Shown in pieces: positions 42,397 to 50,575 of a stretch of 54,163 nt of DNA. A program made the position numbers and the translations under genes. Under the pieces are notes generated by a model. The model did not search any database. It was not told the DNA's origin and saw nothing but the letters and a program-made list of their open reading frames with translations. Within the stretch, counting starts at the first letter, position 1. Every line of letters starts with the position of its first letter. This DNA comes from SIG701 sp045544955. Lineage in GTDB: Bacteria; Bacillota; Clostridia; Oscillospirales; CAG-272. The stretch is from assembly GCA_045544955.1 (NCBI GenBank), contig JAZPZY010000061.1, positions 1-54,163 of the forward strand, in the 5' to 3' direction.

Positions 42397-43440
42397 ATGG
42401 AAACGGAGTTTTATAAAATCACCGGTGAGACGGAAGCTGATAACACCGCCATTGCCCGTGCCGCACGGATTTTACGTGAAGGCGGTCTGGTTGGCATTCC
42501 CACTGAAACCGTATACGGTCTCGGCGCCTCCGCTCTTGATTCGGAGGCCGCCGCACGGATTTATGCAGCTAAGGGGCGTCCCTCCGATAACCCGCTTATC
42601 GTCCACGTTGCCGAGCCGGCGGAGGCGGAAGCGATTGCTTTTGTACCGCCGCTCTTTTACAAGCTTGCTGAGCGATTTATGCCGGGACCGCTGACTGTGA
42701 TTCTGCCCAAAAAAGCATGCGTCCCAGACAGTGTGACCGGCGGTCTTTCCACCGTAGCGGTACGCTGCCCCTCACACCCCGTTGCCCGCGCACTGATCCG
42801 TGCTGCCGGTGTTCCTGTTGCCGCCCCCAGTGCGAACCGCTCCGGCGCCCCTTCGCCCACTTCGGCGGAGCACGTACGCCGGGATATGGATGGAAGAATT
42901 GACATGATTATTGACGGCGGCCCGTCGGAGATCGGGCTGGAATCCACGGTGATTTCGCTCACAGATGACGGATGCATTATCCTCCGTCCGGGTGCCGTGA
43001 CCGAGGTAATGCTTTCCGCCGTGTGCGGATCCGTTACCGTATCCAAAGCAGTAATTGATCCCGCACTGGCGGGAGACAGGCCTCTGTCTCCCGGTATGAA
43101 GTATAAGCACTACGCACCGAACGCCGAGGTGATCCTCCTTGACGGCACGCCTAAGGCTTTTGCGGATTACGTACGAAAACACATTGGGAAAGACGAAGCG
43201 GTGGCAGTATCCGATGATCGAAAGACACTGTTTGCCACGGAAAACACGCTTTCCGCCGGCGAGAGATCCACGGCAGAGGAACACTCCCGATATCTTTTTG
43301 CGCTTCTCCGGGAGGCGGATGACCGCGGCTACCGCCGCATTTACATACACCTTCCGCCAGCTGGAGGGGAATATCTGGCACTTTATAACCGGCTTATCCG
43401 TGCCGCCGGCGGCAAAATCATACATTTAACCGAACAGTAA
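42397..43440 (+). CDS. Threonylcarbamoyl-AMP synthase, Sua5 type
   Basis: This enzyme makes threonylcarbamoyl-AMP from threonine, bicarbonate and ATP for the t6A37 modification of ANN-decoding tRNAs. The 347-residue protein has the YrdC domain (LVGIPTETVYGLGASALD, KGRPSDNPLIVHV, PSANRSGAPSPTSAEHV, GLESTVISL) and the additional C-terminal Sua5 domain (about 240-347), joined by SPGMKYKHYAP. Length and domains match Sua5 rather than the short TsaC. It sits between prfA and the topoisomerase gene with very short gaps, so it is cotranscribed with them. Confidence 0.95.
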   Translation: METEFYKITGETEADNTAIARAARILREGGLVGIPTETVYGLGASALDSEAAARIYAAKGRPSDNPLIVHVAEPAEAEAIAFVPPLFYKLAERFMPGPLTVILPKKACVPDSVTGGLSTVAVRCPSHPVARALIRAAGVPVAAPSANRSGAPSPTSAEHVRRDMDGRIDMIIDGGPSEIGLESTVISLTDDGCIILRPGAVTEVMLSAVCGSVTVSKAVIDPALAGDRPLSPGMKYKHYAPNAEVILLDGTPKAFADYVRKHIGKDEAVAVSDDRKTLFATENTLSAGERSTAEEHSRYLFALLREADDRGYRRIYIHLPPAGGEYLALYNRLIRAAGGKIIHLTEQ

Positions 43441-43449
43441 GAGGGAATT

Positions 43450-45684
43450 ATGGCTAAGAAAAAGAAGATTACCGCACCTGTACCCGTGACTGTGGCGGAA
43501 ATACAGAATCAGCCCATAACCGAAACGATAGAAAAAAACTATATGCCGTACGTTATGTCGGTAATTGTTTCCCGTGCTATTCCGGAGATTGACGGCTTCA
43601 AGCCTTCTCACCGCAAATTGCTTTATACGATGTATAAAATGGGGCTGATGACCGGGCCGAAAACAAAAAGCGCCAACGTGGTTGGTCAGACGATGCATCT
43701 CAATCCGCACGGTGATATGGCCATTTATGAAACCATGGTCCGTCTGACCAGAGGATACGAGGCACTCCTGCATCCGCTGATCGATTCAAAGGGTAGTTTC
43801 GGTAAGCATTACAGCCGTGACATGGCTTTTGCCGCTCCCCGTTATACGGAGGCGAAACTGGATCCGTTCTGTGCGGAACTGTTTTCCGGCATTGACAAAA
43901 ACGCGGTGGATATGGTACCCAACTATGATAACACCACCACGGAACCGACCCTTTTGCCCACCACTTTCCCCAACGTACTCGTTTCCCCTAACATGGGTAT
44001 TGCCGTTGGCATGGCTTCCCAGATCTGCTCGTTCAATCTTGCGGAGATCTGCGACGGAACGATCGCTCTTCTAAAAAATCCCAATACCTCTATGGAGAAG
44101 ATTCTGGATCTGATCAAAGCACCGGACTTTTCCACGGGCGGACAGCTTTTGTATGACCGGGATCAGATGCGTGAGATATACGCAACCGGACGGGGAAGCG
44201 TGCGTCTGCGTGCCAGGTACGTTTTTGATAAACAGAATAACTGTATTGATATTATACAGATCCCGTACTCCACGTCCATCGAAGCGATTCTGAAAGCAGT
44301 GGGCGATCTGGTCAGAGAAGGCAAGATCCGTGAAATTACCGACTACCGTGACGAGATCGATAAGAGCGGTTTCAAACTGTCACTGGATGTTCGCCGCGGT
44401 ACGGATGCCGATGCACTGATGGCGCGTCTCTTTAAACTGACACCGCTGGAAGACTCCTTTGCGTGCAATTTCAACGTCCTTATAGACGGTGCACCCAGAC
44501 AGATGGGGATCGTGGAAATTCTTCACGAGTGGATCCGCTTCCGCTGCGGCTGTCTCGTGCGTGAGCTGGAATACGATCTGGCGAAGAAGAAGGACAAGCT
44601 GCATCTGCTCCGGGGCCTCGGGAAAATCCTGCTGGATATTGATAAAGCGATCCGCATCGTCCGCGAAACGGAAAAAGAGGCCGACGTCGTGCCCAATTTG
44701 ATGGCCGGATTCCGGATCGATCAGATACAGGCGGAATATATCGCTGAGATCAAGCTCCGTCATCTGAACCGTGAGTACATTATCGGCCGCATCAAGGAAA
44801 TTGAGTCTCTGCAGGAGGAGATTGCCGAGCTTGAATCCATCATCGGTGACGAACTGAAACAGAAGGCCATGATTGCCAAACAGCTTTCCGAAATCAAGAA
44901 AAAATACGGCAAGCCCCGCTGTACGCAGCTGATTTTTGCGGAGGATATTCAGGAAGTGACGGAAGAATCCTTCGTTGAGAATTACGCCGTTCACGTCGTT
45001 CTCACAAGAGAAGGGTATTTCAAAAAGATCACCAAGCAGTCTCTTCGGGGCAGTGACGAGCAAAAACTGAAGGACGGTGACGTGATCATCAACAGCGAGG
45101 AAACGGAAAACCGTGCGGAAATTCTGGTGTTTACCAATCAGGCACAGGCGTACAAAGCCAAACTGGATGATTTTGATACCACGAAAGCATCGGCACTGGG
45201 CGAATTTTTGCCGGCTGCGTTGAAATTCGACGTCGATGAACTGCCGATCATGCTGAAGGCCATGACTTCCTATGATCCCAAGCACCATATCGTATTCATT
45301 TTTGAAAACGGTAAAGGCGTCCGTATTCCCGTCAGTGCATATGAAACGAAAACAAACCGCCGCAAGCTGAGCGGCGCGTTCAGTTCCTCCTCACCGATCG
45401 TCGCTGCTTTCTATGAAATCGAACCGATAGATATCTTTATGGTTTCGGACAGCGGAAAAGCAATTCTGATCAAATCTTCGCTGATTCCCGAAATGACTAC
45501 CCGTACCTCTGCGGGTGTTTCGCTGTTTGCACTGAAAAAGACTCAAAAAATCACCGCTGCCGTCTCCGGGGAGGCAATTCTTGCTTTTACTGACGCATCC
45601 AAGTGTAAAAAGATCAAAATCCCTGCAACCGGCGTGGCGCTTTCTTCTATTGCTTCCGGTATGAAGCAGCTGTCGCTGGAGTGA
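43450..45684 (+). CDS. parC: DNA topoisomerase (ATP-hydrolysing) subunit A, ParC-like
   Basis: This is the DNA cleavage subunit of a type IIA topoisomerase, most like topoisomerase IV. The 744-residue protein has the QTMHLNPHGD segment and the catalytic Tyr132 in PRYTEAKL. A tower/coiled-coil region (about 380-480) and a C-terminal DNA-wrapping domain are present. The DNA-gate sequence SFGKHYSRDMAFAAPRY differs from the GyrA form, which favours ParC. No parE gene is adjacent; it must lie elsewhere. GAGGG lies just before the ATG. Confidence 0.9.
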   Translation: MAKKKKITAPVPVTVAEIQNQPITETIEKNYMPYVMSVIVSRAIPEIDGFKPSHRKLLYTMYKMGLMTGPKTKSANVVGQTMHLNPHGDMAIYETMVRLTRGYEALLHPLIDSKGSFGKHYSRDMAFAAPRYTEAKLDPFCAELFSGIDKNAVDMVPNYDNTTTEPTLLPTTFPNVLVSPNMGIAVGMASQICSFNLAEICDGTIALLKNPNTSMEKILDLIKAPDFSTGGQLLYDRDQMREIYATGRGSVRLRARYVFDKQNNCIDIIQIPYSTSIEAILKAVGDLVREGKIREITDYRDEIDKSGFKLSLDVRRGTDADALMARLFKLTPLEDSFACNFNVLIDGAPRQMGIVEILHEWIRFRCGCLVRELEYDLAKKKDKLHLLRGLGKILLDIDKAIRIVRETEKEADVVPNLMAGFRIDQIQAEYIAEIKLRHLNREYIIGRIKEIESLQEEIAELESIIGDELKQKAMIAKQLSEIKKKYGKPRCTQLIFAEDIQEVTEESFVENYAVHVVLTREGYFKKITKQSLRGSDEQKLKDGDVIINSEETENRAEILVFTNQAQAYKAKLDDFDTTKASALGEFLPAALKFDVDELPIMLKAMTSYDPKHHIVFIFENGKGVRIPVSAYETKTNRRKLSGAFSSSSPIVAAFYEIEPIDIFMVSDSGKAILIKSSLIPEMTTRTSAGVSLFALKKTQKITAAVSGEAILAFTDASKCKKIKIPATGVALSSIASGMKQLSLE

Positions 45685-45714
45685 TTTCCATCGTACCTGT
45701 TTTCGTTAATAAAA

Positions 45715-45740
45715 GCGGATTTTTTGCAAAATCCGCGTTT
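45715..45740 (+). terminator. Terminator after parC
   Basis: A 9-bp stem (45715-45723 with 45728-45736), a TTGC loop and a short T run follow the parC stop by about 30 bases. Confidence 0.7.
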
Positions 45741-45755
45741 ATCATCCATTTAGAC

Positions 45756-45783
45756 TTGATTTTTTTGTCGGAATATGTATAAT
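45756..45783 (+). promoter_or_regulatory. SigA-like promoter of the spoIID unit
   Basis: TTGATT (45756-45761), 16 bases and a consensus TATAAT (45778-45783) lie about 66 bases ahead of the gene at 45850. It looks like a housekeeping promoter, which is unexpected for a gene pair with a sporulation-type protein. Confidence 0.65.
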
Positions 45784-45849
45784 ATAGGTGTAGGTTTTTG
45801 CCGCACAGGCAAAATTACTTTTGAATATGAATGTAAATAGGAATTGTTT

Positions 45850-46383
45850 ATGAATTTTTCCAACAAAAGAAAGATCTTTTTGCTGTCCTCGGCTCTGCTG
45901 CTCTCTCTGCTCGTGACCGTAGTAGCTGTTTCTGCTTACGACGGTACGTCAGATCCGATTATTTCGCTTAGTTATCTGCGCCAGTACAAGGTGCAAGAGA
46001 TTGATCCGCAGATGGCGGCGCTTCAGAGTGAAATTCAGGCACTGCAGGCGACTGTCAAGCAGTTATCGGAGGTGCAGTCTGCTCCCCCCCAGACGCCTGT
46101 TGTCAACACCGGCGGCTATAATGTTGTGCAGTTGACGTTTGGTCAGACGGTAAAGGCTGGCGAGTCGTGCGAAATTATTTTGCGTGCCGGTACTGCCTCT
46201 GTGATCTTGGACGCTCTTTCCAGCGGCGGCATTTCCGATCTGACAGAAGGTGTAGACCTTATTGACGGACAGGAAGTCACTCTGAATCACCATCTGCTTG
46301 TTCCCCGTGATGACGGACGCGGAATCCGTATTACGTCCGATATAGCGTACATCATGATAAAGGGGGCGTATTCCGTTGAGTAA
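45850..46383 (+). CDS. Secreted or membrane-anchored protein of unknown function next to SpoIID
   Basis: The 177-residue protein has a signal sequence/membrane anchor (about 9-29, KIFLLSSALLLSLLVTVVAVSA) and a short coiled-coil-like stretch (about 55-80, LQSEIQALQATVKQLSEVQ). A proline-rich linker and a beta-rich C-terminal domain follow (VQLTFGQTVKAGESCEIILRAGTASVIL ... GIRITSDIAYIMIKGAYSVE). I do not recognise the family. ATG 45850 follows AGGA by about seven bases. Its end overlaps the SpoIID-like gene by eight bases, so the two are co-translated and probably work together at the cell surface. Confidence 0.75.
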   Translation: MNFSNKRKIFLLSSALLLSLLVTVVAVSAYDGTSDPIISLSYLRQYKVQEIDPQMAALQSEIQALQATVKQLSEVQSAPPQTPVVNTGGYNVVQLTFGQTVKAGESCEIILRAGTASVILDALSSGGISDLTEGVDLIDGQEVTLNHHLLVPRDDGRGIRITSDIAYIMIKGAYSVE

Positions 46384-48427
46384 ACAGAACAAAGATCGTA
46401 CTGCACGTGAGCCGCGGAGCAAGACGGTTGCACGGATCCTTGCCTTGATTCTTGCGATACTTATGGTCGCAGGCAGTGCATATTACTTGATTTATATGTT
46501 GGTTATCGCTGTTTCCGCCGTGCCGACCGCCGTGCCGCGGGATGATATCAACATACGGGTAGGACTTAAGTACGGAAGTGGCGTGCCGACCAGTTTCGCC
46601 ACTTCCACAGTCTACGGCTATACCGTCGGTACACAACCGCTGTCCGACGGTTTGTTTGAATATTTCCCATTTTGGAATCTCGCGTCCACTGCCGTTTCCG
46701 TTTCCGTTGACTCCAATCTCGTAAAGTCGGGAAATACATACAGTGCGACTGACGGTACTGCCGGTGTGGTAATCGGTGCGTTTCACGTGGAGTTTACCGC
46801 CGATTTTGCATTGCAGGATGCAGCCGTCATGCAGCAGCATCTTGACTATCTTAACAACGCACTTATCCCTAGCGGTCTGTATGCATATCCTTCCTACAGT
46901 AACGGTATTCTGCGCATACGAGCCGGTGCTTTTTCGTCAAGAGCCGATGCGGATGCCATGTATCCTTTTTTGGCCGGCTATATGAATTATTTTGCATCGA
47001 CGGTTGTTGAGCCGTCGCCCAGTTCTGTCGTGGTTATTGACTCTGCCACGGACAGAATTTTGTTTTCCTACGACTGTGCGGACGGTACTTCACTGGGACT
47101 TGCTCCCGTTCAGTCAGGGACGAACAGATGCTACACCAAATCTCCTGCAAGCAATGTTTACGACGGCATTATTGCTTATGCTCCCCACCATGCGGACGAC
47201 TGCAACGGCGTGGCTGTCACCAATGTGCTGACCCTTGACCAGTACGTGCAAGGGGTGCTTCCGTATGAAATCGGCGCTACCTGGCCGATCGAGACACAGA
47301 AAGCATTCGCTATCGCAGCCAGGTCCTATACGGCCAGTTGTCTGAACAAGCATGCTGCAACCAACGGATTTGATCTGTGCAACAACGCCGCACATTGTCA
47401 AGCGTATCACGGTGCAGGACGTGTAAACGATCGCGTTGTTGAGGCAACCGAAAGTACGCACGGTCTGATTATTACGCACAACGGGAAAATTGCTACCACG
47501 TTTTACTCTTCCAGCTTCGGCGGTGTTAGCGTGAGCAGTGGTGATGTGTGGGGCGGTACACAGCTTCCTTATCTTGTGGCGCATGCTACGCCTTGGGAGC
47601 GGTACTCCGAACATTCCGGCGGCCTGTGGACTTCAGAAGTATCTCCCACCGATCTTTTGAATTATCTCGTGAACACCAAGGGGCATACGCAGCTTGCCGG
47701 AGGAGGATACATTTCCTCTATTGAGGTACTTGCCTACGCTGCCGGATCCACCTATGTGAAATCCCTGAAACTCACGGCTGCAAACGGACAGTCTGCGACG
47801 CTGAATACAACAGATGGCGTGCGTCTCGGGCTTGGTGCTTATCTAAAAAGTGCCAATTTTGTGGTTGGAAAGGGAAGTGTCCAGTATACGGTTGACACAG
47901 TCGAGATTGTGGGCGAGCACGAAATCGATGCCAATTCTGATAAATTTGTGAGTGCCCCGGTTGATGCCTCCTTGCCTTCGATTACGTCAGACGGATTTAT
48001 TTCCCTCACTGAACCTCATTCTGTGCTTACCTCCGTGGGCCAGATACAGATGCCCTTGCAGAACGCATCTATTCTGACAGCGGCCGGGCCTGCGTCGACC
48101 GACGGCAACTCTCTTTTGGTGCTGACTGCTGAAAATGCACGTGCCTTTATGTTGGGTGTCCTTGCTCCTCCGTCCTCCTCTGAAACTGTGATTCCACGTA
48201 TTGTCAAGGATTATGCTATCCGTACTGAAACCAAAACAGCAGTTGCTTCCTCTGCACAGAATTTCATTTTTGTTGGTAAGGGAAGCGGCCACGGCACAGG
48301 CATGAGCCAGTTCGGCGCCATGGACCTTGGTGAACTCGGCTACGACTGTCTGCAGATCATCAATGCGTATTACACAGATGTGGAAGTTGTGTATTACAAA
48401 GAGCTTCCGGCCTTTCAGAATCGCTGA
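46376..48427 (+). CDS. Large SpoIID/LytB-domain protein
   Basis: SpoIID proteins are membrane-anchored lytic transglycosylases that remodel septal peptidoglycan during engulfment. This 683-residue protein has an N-terminal membrane helix (about 19-45) and a roughly 220-residue extracytoplasmic region that includes a SPOR-like stretch (ILRIRAGAFSSRADADAMYPFLAGY). Next comes the SpoIID domain with VQGVLPYEIGATWPIETQKAFAIAARSYTAS and HCQAYHGA. An insert of about 150 residues precedes the final conserved GKGSGHGTGMSQFGAMDLGELGY. It is about twice the size of Bacillus SpoIID. The start is TTG 46376, with AGGGGG nine bases upstream, overlapping the preceding gene. Confidence 0.88.
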   Translation: MSKQNKDRTAREPRSKTVARILALILAILMVAGSAYYLIYMLVIAVSAVPTAVPRDDINIRVGLKYGSGVPTSFATSTVYGYTVGTQPLSDGLFEYFPFWNLASTAVSVSVDSNLVKSGNTYSATDGTAGVVIGAFHVEFTADFALQDAAVMQQHLDYLNNALIPSGLYAYPSYSNGILRIRAGAFSSRADADAMYPFLAGYMNYFASTVVEPSPSSVVVIDSATDRILFSYDCADGTSLGLAPVQSGTNRCYTKSPASNVYDGIIAYAPHHADDCNGVAVTNVLTLDQYVQGVLPYEIGATWPIETQKAFAIAARSYTASCLNKHAATNGFDLCNNAAHCQAYHGAGRVNDRVVEATESTHGLIITHNGKIATTFYSSSFGGVSVSSGDVWGGTQLPYLVAHATPWERYSEHSGGLWTSEVSPTDLLNYLVNTKGHTQLAGGGYISSIEVLAYAAGSTYVKSLKLTAANGQSATLNTTDGVRLGLGAYLKSANFVVGKGSVQYTVDTVEIVGEHEIDANSDKFVSAPVDASLPSITSDGFISLTEPHSVLTSVGQIQMPLQNASILTAAGPASTDGNSLLVLTAENARAFMLGVLAPPSSSETVIPRIVKDYAIRTETKTAVASSAQNFIFVGKGSGHGTGMSQFGAMDLGELGYDCLQIINAYYTDVEVVYYKELPAFQNR

Positions 48428-48441
48428 TTGATTCTCTATCA

Positions 48442-48469
48442 AGAAAGACGCTTTTACAAGCGTCTTTCT
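48442..48469. terminator. Bidirectional terminator between spoIID-like gene and sigF
   Basis: A 12-bp stem (48442-48453 with 48458-48469), a 4-nt loop and a T-rich right arm lie between the converging spoIID-like gene and the spoIIA-sigF operon. Confidence 0.88.
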
Positions 48470-48470
48470 C

Positions 48471-49211
48471 TTATTTTGTCAGTTCAGCACGCAGTGCCGT
48501 GAATATTTTCTTTTCTTCTCGGGAGATTTTGACTTGCGTAAGCCCCAGTAAGTCAGCCACTTGCTGTTGAGAGTACTCACGGAAATAGCGCAGAAACACG
48601 ATTTTCCTCCAAAGCTCCGGTAAAGCTTCAATCGATTCACGCAGAGCGATTTGGTCTATCCTTTTTTCAATCTGATCTTCGGCCGGGAGAACGCTTTCCA
48701 GAGAGAAAGAATCATCCTCATCCCCAAGCGATTCCGAAATCGAATACACCGGAGATATTGCCTCCAAAGACAATGCCGCCTCTGCGTCTGATACGCCGAA
48801 TTGCTCCGCCAGCTCGTGAATGTGCGGTTCCTGGCCGGTTTTTGCGATATACGTCTCCCGTGCCCGCAGTATGGATGCACCTAACTGTTTTTGCCGCCGC
48901 CCTACTTTGATCAGACCGTCATCCCGAAGATAGCGTCGGATTTCACCGATGATCAGCGGAACCGCATACGTCGAGAAGGAAGTGCCCCGTTCCGGATCAA
49001 AACTGCGGATCGCTTTCAGCATCCCGATGCTGCCGATCTGTACGAGATCGTCAAACTCGGCACCGCGCCCCCGGAAACGAGCCGCCAATCCACGAACAAG
49101 TCCCCCGTTTACATCCATCAGATGTGTGATCGCACTCTTGTCTCCCTCAGCGGCTTTTCGGAGATAATACATGTTATCAGCGTACTTTGGGTCTGTGTTG
49201 ACGTTTCCCAT
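48471..49211 (-). CDS. sigF: Forespore RNA polymerase sigma factor SigF
   Basis: SigF (SpoIIAC) directs the first forespore-specific transcription. The 246-residue protein has sigma-70 region 2 (EFDDLVQIGSIGMLKAIRSFD, FSTYAVPLIIGEIRRYLRDD), region 3 (PHIHELAEQFGVSDAEAALSLE) and region 4 with a helix-turn-helix (YSQQQVADLLGLTQVKISREEKK). It is the last gene of spoIIAA-spoIIAB-sigF, starting one base after spoIIAB ends. That gene order, with anti-sigma and anti-anti-sigma factors, identifies it as SigF rather than SigG. Confidence 0.96.
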   Translation of the reverse strand: MGNVNTDPKYADNMYYLRKAAEGDKSAITHLMDVNGGLVRGLAARFRGRGAEFDDLVQIGSIGMLKAIRSFDPERGTSFSTYAVPLIIGEIRRYLRDDGLIKVGRRQKQLGASILRARETYIAKTGQEPHIHELAEQFGVSDAEAALSLEAISPVYSISESLGDEDDSFSLESVLPAEDQIEKRIDQIALRESIEALPELWRKIVFLRYFREYSQQQVADLLGLTQVKISREEKKIFTALRAELTK

Positions 49212-49212
49212 A

Positions 49213-49692
49213 TTACTTCAGTGAATTGGTTAACGGAGCCAGTTTTTTGCTCATCGTCACTTTCGTTCCGTTTTTTGAGGAAATTACCTTCAGTGAATCC
49301 ATGAAATTTTCCATAATGGTAAATCCCATGCCGCTTCGCTCGTGCTCCTTGTCTGTGGTGTAAAGCGGCTGCATGGCTTCCGCCACGTCCGGGATGCCGC
49401 ATCCCTTGTCCTTGATCTCCACACGGAATTCCCGGTTCTCGTACAACCGCATCGTTATGTAGATAATGCCGATGGTATCTTTGTATCCGTGAACGATGCA
49501 GTTGGTGACCGCCTCCGACACGGCACATTTTATGTCGGACAGCTCCGTGATTGTTGGATTGATTTGTGACACGAACAGGGCGGCGGCAGACCTGGCGTAG
49601 GATTCGTTCACGGAATGGGAGGGCAGAATGAGACGTATCTCATTCTGCGGCTTTCTGCGGGGTTTTCTTATACGATTCATTTCTTCGTTCAT
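49213..49692 (-). CDS. spoIIAB: Anti-sigma F factor (serine kinase)
   Basis: SpoIIAB binds and holds SigF inactive and phosphorylates SpoIIAA. The 159-residue protein has the GHKL kinase motifs: an N box in VSEAVTNCIVHGY, a G1 box in IKDKGCGIPD and G2 in ERSGMGFTIMENFMD. The start overlaps the spoIIAA stop as ATGA. An N-terminal basic extension (about 1-18, RIRKPRRKPQ) is longer than in Bacillus. The operon order is standard. Confidence 0.96.
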   Translation of the reverse strand: MNEEMNRIRKPRRKPQNEIRLILPSHSVNESYARSAAALFVSQINPTITELSDIKCAVSEAVTNCIVHGYKDTIGIIYITMRLYENREFRVEIKDKGCGIPDVAEAMQPLYTTDKEHERSGMGFTIMENFMDSLKVISSKNGTKVTMSKKLAPLTNSLK

Positions 49693-50027
49693 GCTTTTTC
49701 TTTTCTCCTTTCAATGCGGATCAGTCTCCCGATGCCCGCTACGTCCAAAATTTTCGTTACCTGCTCGTTCGGATTCAAAAGAATACATTCCGCCCCGATT
49801 TCTGATGCTTTGGAAAACCGTCCCAAAATCAGCCCTAGACCGGAGCTGTCCATAAATTCCACCTCTGACAGATCCAGCACGATTCTCTGTGGACGTTTCC
49901 TGTATAGATCTTCATCGATCTGCATACGAATGGTTCGTGCACTGTGGTGGTCTATATCGCCGCCCAGCACGCAGGTCATGGTCGTGTCTTTCAGGTGAAT
50001 AATAACACCGCTTGTCTCCGTTTTCAT
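49689..50027 (-). CDS. spoIIAA: Anti-sigma F factor antagonist
   Basis: SpoIIAA is a STAS-domain protein that, when unphosphorylated, displaces SigF from SpoIIAB in the forespore. The 112-residue protein has the phosphorylatable Ser in FMDSSGLGLILGR (Ser61, first of the pair) and a C-terminal helix. GGAGGG precedes the ATG. A TATAAT lies upstream (50062 to 50057, minus strand) but no clear -35 fits, so a SigH-type promoter is possible. A Spo0A-box-like CGTCGAA (6 of 7, minus strand) lies at 50116-50122. Confidence 0.95.
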   Translation of the reverse strand: MKTETSGVIIHLKDTTMTCVLGGDIDHHSARTIRMQIDEDLYRKRPQRIVLDLSEVEFMDSSGLGLILGRFSKASEIGAECILLNPNEQVTKILDVAGIGRLIRIERRKEKA

Positions 50028-50115
50028 TTGATCCCTCCAGTTTGTTTTATATGGATATTATACGCAATTTGCACGTCGGATTTTGTTGCATTTGCGTGTG
50101 ATAAACGATAAATTT

Positions 50116-50122
50116 TTCGACG
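50116..50122 (-). promoter_or_regulatory. Possible Spo0A box upstream of spoIIA
   Basis: Read on the minus strand, CGTCGAA matches the 0A-box TGTCGAA at six of seven positions about 90 bases before the spoIIAA start. spoIIA operons are known Spo0A targets; a single 7-base near-match can arise by chance. Confidence 0.25.
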
Positions 50123-50136
50123 AATTATACTGTAGG

Positions 50137-50213
50137 ACTCCGTTAGAGGCGTATATTGACAAGAACAGGAAGCTGTGTTATACTTATGATGATCTTTCAA
50201 GAGTTACACGTAT
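50137..50213 (+). pseudogene. RHS/YD-repeat gene remnant, first frame
   Basis: In one frame this stretch reads YIDKNRKLCYTYDDLSRVTR, with the YTYDDLxRxT hallmark of an RHS/YD repeat, and then loses the repeat pattern. The next frame picks up another YD repeat directly (YTYNAENARIRK at 50211). A deletion or frameshift inside a former RHS gene is the simplest reading. No start codon or long repeat array is present. Confidence 0.6.
50156..50184 (+). promoter_or_regulatory. Consensus-like SigA promoter inside the RHS remnant
   Basis: TTGACA (50156-50161), exactly 17 bases and TATACT (50179-50184) form a near-consensus promoter. It points toward the frame-0 ORF ending at 50531 and the membrane protein at 50576. 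It also coincides with RHS-like codons, so it may be fortuitous. Confidence 0.5.
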
Positions 50214-50531
50214 ACGTATAATGCGGAAAACGCACGTATTCGCAAAGTTGATAGTGAGGTGGGCACGCTTATTGGAGTGGCTGTAACTACTTTAGCAAGT
50301 ATCATAATCTATGGTCTCACAGAAGCTACTGAAAAAAATAGTGAGTCTCTAGTTGGTATGTTAAAGGAAGATGTTTATCAAGTCACTGAGAACGCCACCT
50401 CTATGGCAATAATCTCTTCTGCAACAAATTCTTTTGGAGGAGGTAGTTTGGGAGGTGGTGCAGGAGTTTATGGACTTAACTGCGTAATATTTGGCATGAA
50501 AGAGAATAGCCATCTATTTATGGGATGGTAA
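50205..50531 (+). pseudogene. RHS C-terminal remnant with a hydrophobic tail
   Basis: This open frame starts with YTYTYNAENARIRKVDSEVG, a typical late RHS/YD repeat. It then changes into an unrelated tail of about 90 residues with one hydrophobic helix (LIGVAVTTLASIIIYGL) and a glycine-rich stretch (GGGSLGGGAGVYG). It could be expressed from GTG 50259 as a 90-residue protein, but no good ribosome binding site precedes that codon. It resembles a displaced C-terminal tip of an RHS polymorphic toxin, though I recognise no toxin motif. Its stop overlaps the open frame of the next gene. Confidence 0.5.
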
Positions 50532-50575
50532 TCAGAGACCTAATGATTCCAAGTGATATTATGTTGGGAGGCTCT

